Virus record (IMG/VR): IMGVR_UViG_3300005828_000112
Location: 1 to 52,128 of that record
Origin: a virus
Strand: one strand, 5' to 3'
Length of the DNA stretch: 52,128 nt
Below the pieces are notes generated by a model that worked only from the letters and a program-made list of their open reading frames with translations, had not been told where the DNA came from and ran no database searches. The position numbers and the translations under genes were made by a program. This document shows, piece after piece, positions 48,756 to 52,128 of the stretch (within the stretch, counting starts at the first letter, position 1; every line of letters starts with the position of its first letter).

Positions 48756-49144
48756 CGACGAACAAGGATCACGGGCGAAGCTTCTCGGTCTTCCTGGCGA
48801 AGCTGGCGGAAGGCGACGCAAACGCGGAGCTGACCGACAAGCTGCAGCGGCTGACGAAGCTCTGCCACATGGAAGCGCGGGCGCGTAACGCGAAGGTCGG
48901 CGGCGAAATCACGCTGAAGCTCAAGCTGTCGTGCGACCCGCGCGGGATCGCCGCCTTCGACTGGGATGCAGCCCTGAAGGAGCCGAAGCCCAAGCGCAAC
49001 GGCGCGGTGATGTTCACGACGAAGGAGGGCCATCTGTTGGAGGAGAACCCACGCCAGATCGTGATGAACCTGCAGGACGTCGCGACGATGCAAAGCCGGG
49101 TCGACATCGATGCGGCCGCGAAAATGGAAGGCAACGATCAATGA
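48752..49144 (+). CDS. Conserved-looking phage protein upstream of DUF2303
   Basis: A 130-residue protein. The start HGRSFSVFLAKLAEGDANAE and the segment GEITLKLKLSCDPRGIAAFD are patterns I associate with small phage proteins lying before DUF2303 genes. Helical first half, strands in the second, acidic tail. It overlaps both neighbours as ATGA. No function known; co-occurrence suggests a shared role with DUF2303 in early DNA metabolism. Confidence 0.6.
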   Translation: MTTNKDHGRSFSVFLAKLAEGDANAELTDKLQRLTKLCHMEARARNAKVGGEITLKLKLSCDPRGIAAFDWDAALKEPKPKRNGAVMFTTKEGHLLEENPRQIVMNLQDVATMQSRVDIDAAAKMEGNDQ

Positions 49145-50085
49145 GAGAACACAGCGAAAACAAGGATCTGATCGACTTCGCGAAGGAGCAGCTTCGCGCC
49201 GAGATCGTGCGCCCCTATGAAGGGGGGCCGCCGATCGTCATGGCACCAAACGGGGTCTCGCTGCGATCGGTGAAGAAGCTGATCGATGAATACGCGCAGC
49301 GCCCAGAACGCAAGATCGGCGAAACGACGCTGACGACCGTTCTGAGCTTCGTCGACTTCGTCCTGCGCCACAAGACGCCTGACTCGGTGGTCTTCGTCGA
49401 CGATCGACACCAGGAACGCCCGTGCATGACCGCCGTGATCGACGCCGACAATGCTGGCGTGCAGACGCCCGAAGGTCGGACCGATGGCGCGAACTGGGAA
49501 TCGTACCGCGGCGTGTATCGCTTCCCGGTCAGCCCCGAATGGGAGGCATGGTCGAAGGTATCGAAGACCGAGCTCGATCAGGCCGCATTCGCTGAATACC
49601 TGGAAGAACACATCGCCGACGTCATCCCGCCCGACACGAAGAGCGAAATGCTGTCGGCCTTCGTGGCGCGGGTCGGGGTGAAGATGGCATCGGGCGCCGA
49701 GCTGATGACGCTGTCGCGCGGGCTATCGGTGCGCGTCGATCAGCGCGTGTCGACGGTGGTCAACCTATCGACCGGCGAAGGCGCGGTGAACTTCGAAGAA
49801 GCGCACAAGGATGACGCAGGCGGTTCGCTCAAGGTGCCTGGCGGCTTCGGCATCGGGATCCCCGTGTTCAAGCTGGGCGTGATGTACGTGATCCCGGTGC
49901 GGCTGCGGTACCGCGCCAGCAGCGGGCGCGTGCTGTGGCGCATTCAGCCTTACCGCATGTCCGAAGTCTTCGAGCATGCGATCAAGGGTGTCGCGGAGCA
50001 GGTTCGCGAAATGGCGGATGTGCCCGTGTTCCGCGGCGCGCCTTGCATACCGCTGTTCGAACGACACAGCCGCGACGACGACTGA
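49141..50085 (+). CDS. DUF2303 (YfdQ-like) protein
   Basis: A 314-residue protein matching DUF2303. Markers are the N-terminal EGGPPIVMAPNGVSLRSVKK with PERKIGETTLTTVLSFVDFV, then SPEWEAWSKVSKTELDQAAF, EYLEEHIADVIPP and a strand-rich C-terminal half. DUF2303 proteins are widespread in phage early regions and have no established function. Length is typical. The start overlaps the upstream stop. Confidence 0.85.
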   Translation: MREHSENKDLIDFAKEQLRAEIVRPYEGGPPIVMAPNGVSLRSVKKLIDEYAQRPERKIGETTLTTVLSFVDFVLRHKTPDSVVFVDDRHQERPCMTAVIDADNAGVQTPEGRTDGANWESYRGVYRFPVSPEWEAWSKVSKTELDQAAFAEYLEEHIADVIPPDTKSEMLSAFVARVGVKMASGAELMTLSRGLSVRVDQRVSTVVNLSTGEGAVNFEEAHKDDAGGSLKVPGGFGIGIPVFKLGVMYVIPVRLRYRASSGRVLWRIQPYRMSEVFEHAIKGVAEQVREMADVPVFRGAPCIPLFERHSRDDD

Positions 50086-50891
50086 TGGCGCAGATCGATC
50101 TCGCTGCGCCCTGGTCATCGCTGCCGATCGTCGTGTTCGACTGCGAAACTACGGGCCTACCGCCAGGCGCCGAAATCTGCGAACTGGCCGCGGTCCGCTT
50201 CGAAGCGGGCGAGGTCATGTGCTCCTTCCGGTCGCTGGTGAACCCCGGGATCCCGATCCCCGCTGAAGCGACCGCGGTGCACGGGATCACGGACGCGCAG
50301 GTCGCCGACGCGCCCCCGCTGGCTGCGGTCGTCGCGCGGCTGCTGGACGTCGCGGTGGATGCGGTGCCATGCGCGTTCAATGCCGATTTCGATCGGCGGC
50401 TGCTGCATGCGCGCGTGACGGGCATCGATGCGCCCCTGATCGATCCTGACTTCCCCGGATGGCTCGATCCGCTGGTCATCGCGCGACGCATCGACGGGAC
50501 GCGCTACGGGCGCGGCAAGTACACGCTGGGCGCGCTGTGCGCGCGCTGGGGCGTGATCTTCGACGCGCAGGCGGCACACACCGCGCTGGGCGATTGCATC
50601 GCCACGGGGCGCCTGCTGTGGGCCATGCGGAACAAGATCAAGCCCGTGCCGCTGGGCCGCATGCTCGAGCACACCGAACAGCTGCGCGCCGAAGACCAGC
50701 GCCGCTATGAAGAATGGGCCCTGCGCACCTTCCGCGGCCCCAACGTGCTGCGCGGGCTGGTGCTGGCTGCCGCCTTCGCACTGGGCAAAGCCAGCGCGTC
50801 CGCAGACGATCAGCCCGACGAAGGCACACTCCCAAGTGTGCCCGACCAGTCCGACGCACTAGGGCTGGTGTCGTCCACGAATGCCACCTAA
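50085..50891 (+). CDS. DnaQ-like 3'-5' exonuclease (DEDDh)
   Basis: A 268-residue protein. Exo I is VFDCETTG (Asp19, Glu21), Exo II is AFNADFDRRLL near residue 100, and Exo III is the AAHTALGDC segment near 165, with the His and Asp of the DEDDh type. HGITDAQV is also conserved. It is like the proofreading epsilon subunit but stands alone, and may trim ends in replication or recombination. The last 70 residues are a helical and then acidic tail without a known domain. It shares one base with the DUF2303 stop. Confidence 0.9.
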   Translation: MAQIDLAAPWSSLPIVVFDCETTGLPPGAEICELAAVRFEAGEVMCSFRSLVNPGIPIPAEATAVHGITDAQVADAPPLAAVVARLLDVAVDAVPCAFNADFDRRLLHARVTGIDAPLIDPDFPGWLDPLVIARRIDGTRYGRGKYTLGALCARWGVIFDAQAAHTALGDCIATGRLLWAMRNKIKPVPLGRMLEHTEQLRAEDQRRYEEWALRTFRGPNVLRGLVLAAAFALGKASASADDQPDEGTLPSVPDQSDALGLVSSTNAT

Positions 50892-50896
50892 GTGCC

Positions 50897-50925
50897 TTGA
50901 TCCTCCGATGCGTCGTCGCTACACG
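50897..50925 (+). promoter_or_regulatory. Possible promoter before the last operon
   Basis: TTGATC (50897-50902) and TACACG (50920-50925) are 17 bases apart, a partial sigma70 match lying between the exonuclease stop and the ribbon-helix-helix gene. It could drive the replication genes separately. The -10 is weak, so this is tentative. Confidence 0.3.
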
Positions 50926-50968
50926 CTGACGCATGGAAAAGAAGAATGCTGGTAGGAGGCAAACGACG

Positions 50969-51136
50969 ATGCCCGTGCGCGTCGATCGTGGTCTGATGCG
51001 CCGGGTGCGCATCGTCGCGGCGCACCTGGGCACATCGATCTCGGGCGTGATCGAAGAAGCGATCACCGCGGATCTGGTCACCAAGGAACGCAAGATCCGG
51101 GGGGCGTATGTCGCAGAGTCCCAGCAGGGCAAGTAA
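50969..51136 (+). CDS. Ribbon-helix-helix (Arc/CopG-like) protein
   Basis: A 55-residue protein: the strand MPVRVDRGLMRRVRIVAAHL then GTSISGVIEEAITADLVTKE is the ribbon-helix-helix layout, with a basic tail. I chose this ATG because AGGAGG lies at good distance before it (50954-50959); an ATG twelve codons upstream lacks one. It probably binds DNA as a dimer and may control the replication gene further downstream or the possible promoter before it. Confidence 0.7.
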   Translation: MPVRVDRGLMRRVRIVAAHLGTSISGVIEEAITADLVTKERKIRGAYVAESQQGK

Positions 51137-51386
51137 GCGCGGCGCTGTCGCCGAAGCGATCTGGGATGCGCTGGAAGTCGTCGACGCACTGCACGACCTG
51201 ATCGAGGGGATCGGGCCGGACGATGGGACCGTCGAGCTCGTGCATTCGTTGGGGCGCCACTACGTGGCGTTAGGGGAGCTGGGGAAGGACGACCTATGCC
51301 GGATTCGGCGCGTGCGCGCGCTGCTGCTGGCCCTGGGATCGGAACGGCTGGCGGAGCTGGGGGGGCTTGCGCTGGAAGGGGAATGA
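51108..51386 (+). CDS. Small helical hypothetical protein
   Basis: A 92-residue protein, nearly all helical (IWDALEVVDALHDLIEGIGP, later RIRRVRALLLALGSERLAEL). It overlaps the previous gene by 29 bases and ends four bases before the replication-like gene. Function unknown; location suggests a helper of replication or its control. Confidence 0.5.
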   Translation: MSQSPSRASKRGAVAEAIWDALEVVDALHDLIEGIGPDDGTVELVHSLGRHYVALGELGKDDLCRIRRVRALLLALGSERLAELGGLALEGE

Positions 51387-51389
51387 CCG

Positions 51390-52128
51390 ATGAAGCTAGG
51401 CTACGCGTTCGCGCCTGCGCCGTTGAATCTGGCCATGCGCTGGTACCAGGTATCGTTCTACGATCGCGCCGTCGGGGGCGAACTGTACCGCGTCACGGCG
51501 GGCGAAAGCGTCGCGGTAGGCGATGACTGGGTCGAGACGATCTGCTGTCGCATGGGCGTGTCTGGGCCCCAGCGGCCGAACCTGATCCGGTCGCTGCGAC
51601 GCCTCGAGTCCAAGGGGCTGATCCGCATCCGCGAAGGAATGCTGACGGTGCTTTTCTACGCTGAAGGCGTATCCGTTGACGATGCGGAAAAGACAGCCCC
51701 AGCGGACGAAAAGCGACGTCCAGGTCGATCCCAGGTCGCACCCAGGTCGCACCCAGGTCGATCCCAGGTCGATCCCAGGTCGCACCCAGGTCGCACCCAG
51801 GTCGATCCCACGTTTGACCTAAGTGTCGGGGATCCTTCACTTCACAAAACACAGATCAGATCAGATCAGATCAGAAGAGAGAGAGATCAGAGCGCGCGCG
51901 CGGAATCCGGGCCCGAAATCCAGCCCGAAGAAGCGCCCGAAACCGGGCCCGAAGAAACCCCGATCCAGCCCCCCAGCGCACCGCCGCCGCAGGGCCCCCC
52001 AGAAGCCCCGTCACGGCCCGACGTGCCGCAGGCGAACGACCGACCGGACGAAGCGAGAACGGCCCGCGCTGCCCACTGCCTACTGCTCACTGGAAAGTTC
52101 CCCATGCACCGGCCCGATGCGGAAACCC
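51390..52128 (+). CDS. Replication-initiator-like protein with internal repeats, cut by window end
   Basis: At least 246 residues, incomplete at the 3' end. Residues about 1-90 look like a winged-helix initiator or DnaD/lambda-O-type domain: AMRWYQVSFYDRAVGGELYR, a helix around VGDDWVETICCRMGV, then RPNLIRSLRRLESKGLIRIR and a wing strand. Residues about 111-140 are encoded by eight 11-bp DNA repeats and read as repeats of about 11 residues (PGRSQVAPRSH). The remainder is Pro/Glu-rich and probably disordered. The repeats within the gene recall the origin inside lambda O. If the molecule is circular the frame ends at base 50 of this window. Confidence 0.7.
   Translation, partial: MKLGYAFAPAPLNLAMRWYQVSFYDRAVGGELYRVTAGESVAVGDDWVETICCRMGVSGPQRPNLIRSLRRLESKGLIRIREGMLTVLFYAEGVSVDDAEKTAPADEKRRPGRSQVAPRSHPGRSQVDPRSHPGRTQVDPTFDLSVGDPSLHKTQIRSDQIRRERDQSARAESGPEIQPEEAPETGPEETPIQPPSAPPPQGPPEAPSRPDVPQANDRPDEARTARAAHCLLLTGKFPMHRPDAET
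51720..51807 (+). repeat. Eight tandem 11-bp repeats, iteron-like
   Basis: Eight exact-length units of CCAGGTCGATC (A) or CCAGGTCGCAC (B) run head to tail in the order ABBAABBA, so the 44-bp block ABBA is present twice. A degenerate ninth unit (CCACGTTTGAC) follows. The 11-bp spacing is close to one helical turn, placing all units on about one face of the DNA. They lie inside the initiator-like gene, as do iterons in lambda O. Confidence 0.9.
51808..51890 (+). other. AT-richer segment with AGATC repeats, candidate unwinding region
   Basis: Directly after the iterons the sequence becomes clearly less GC-rich (CACGTTTGACCTAAG, CTTCACTTCACAAAACAC) and holds four tandem AGATC units (51853-51872) and a GA-rich run. 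In lambda an AT-rich stretch beside the iterons is the place where strands open. This is inference from layout. Confidence 0.45.

Noticed and set aside
51720-51807. CRISPR-like array
   Set aside because: Units are 11 bp without spacers and lie within a coding frame; iterons explain them better.

Overview
This window looks like most or all of the genome of a tailed, contractile-tailed (myovirus-type) phage with a GC-rich genome. The evidence is a complete late module: terminase, Mu-gp29-like portal, MuF head protein, ClpP-type prohead protease, scaffold, Mu gpT-like capsid protein, tail sheath, tail tube, frameshifted tail chaperone, tape measure, gpW/gpJ/gpI-type baseplate proteins, fibres and lysis genes. 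Purine-rich AGGAG-type ribosome binding sites and two spanin-like coiled-coil membrane proteins suggest a Gram-negative host, but I cannot name one. No integrase, DNA polymerase or helicase gene was recognised. The window opens exactly on an ATG and closes inside an open reading frame, so it may be a circular genome opened at a gene start; this is inference.

Layout. (1) 1-1198, plus strand: three small genes, probably the end of the early operon, closed by two tandem hairpins. (2) 1196-5458, minus strand: a chain of twelve small accessory genes joined mostly by ATGA/GTGA overlaps, mostly of unknown function (an Api92-like protein, a DUF3846-like protein, a ribbon-helix-helix protein), driven by a sigma70-like promoter at 5538-5510. 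(3) 5459-5794: GC-rich intergenic DNA with inverted repeats, a candidate packaging region. (4) 5795-42103, plus strand: ParB-methyltransferase fusion, packaging and head genes (5795-17628), a 7-kb block of small fibre or decoration genes holding one tRNA (17638-24951), tail and baseplate (24955-36026), fibres (36040-39175), and a transglutaminase-like protein with the lysis genes (39172-42103), ended by a strong terminator. (5) 42194-45512, minus strand: a recombination operon (lambda-exonuclease/YqaJ family, RecT) with small DNA-binding and secreted proteins. (6) 45637-52128, plus strand: early operon with a small HTH regulator, an MT-A70 methylase, QueC, QueD, a DpdA-like transglycosylase, a 23-residue membrane peptide, a lytic transglycosylase, a DUF2303 protein, a DnaQ-type exonuclease, a ribbon-helix-helix protein and a replication-initiator-like gene carrying eight 11-bp repeats.

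How the parts fit. QueD, QueC and DpdA form the core of a 7-deazaguanine DNA-modification pathway. With the MT-A70 methylase and the ParB-methyltransferase they give the phage three separate means of altering its DNA, plausibly against host restriction. The GC content falls visibly across queC-queD-dpdA, suggesting a later-acquired cassette. The direct repeats inside the last gene recall the origin inside lambda gene O. A 12-bp sequence shared by the promoters of both minus-strand operons suggests common control. Other unusual items are a tRNA with an AAA anticodon, a MuF protein with an HExxH tail, and a probable -1 frameshift in the tail chaperone.
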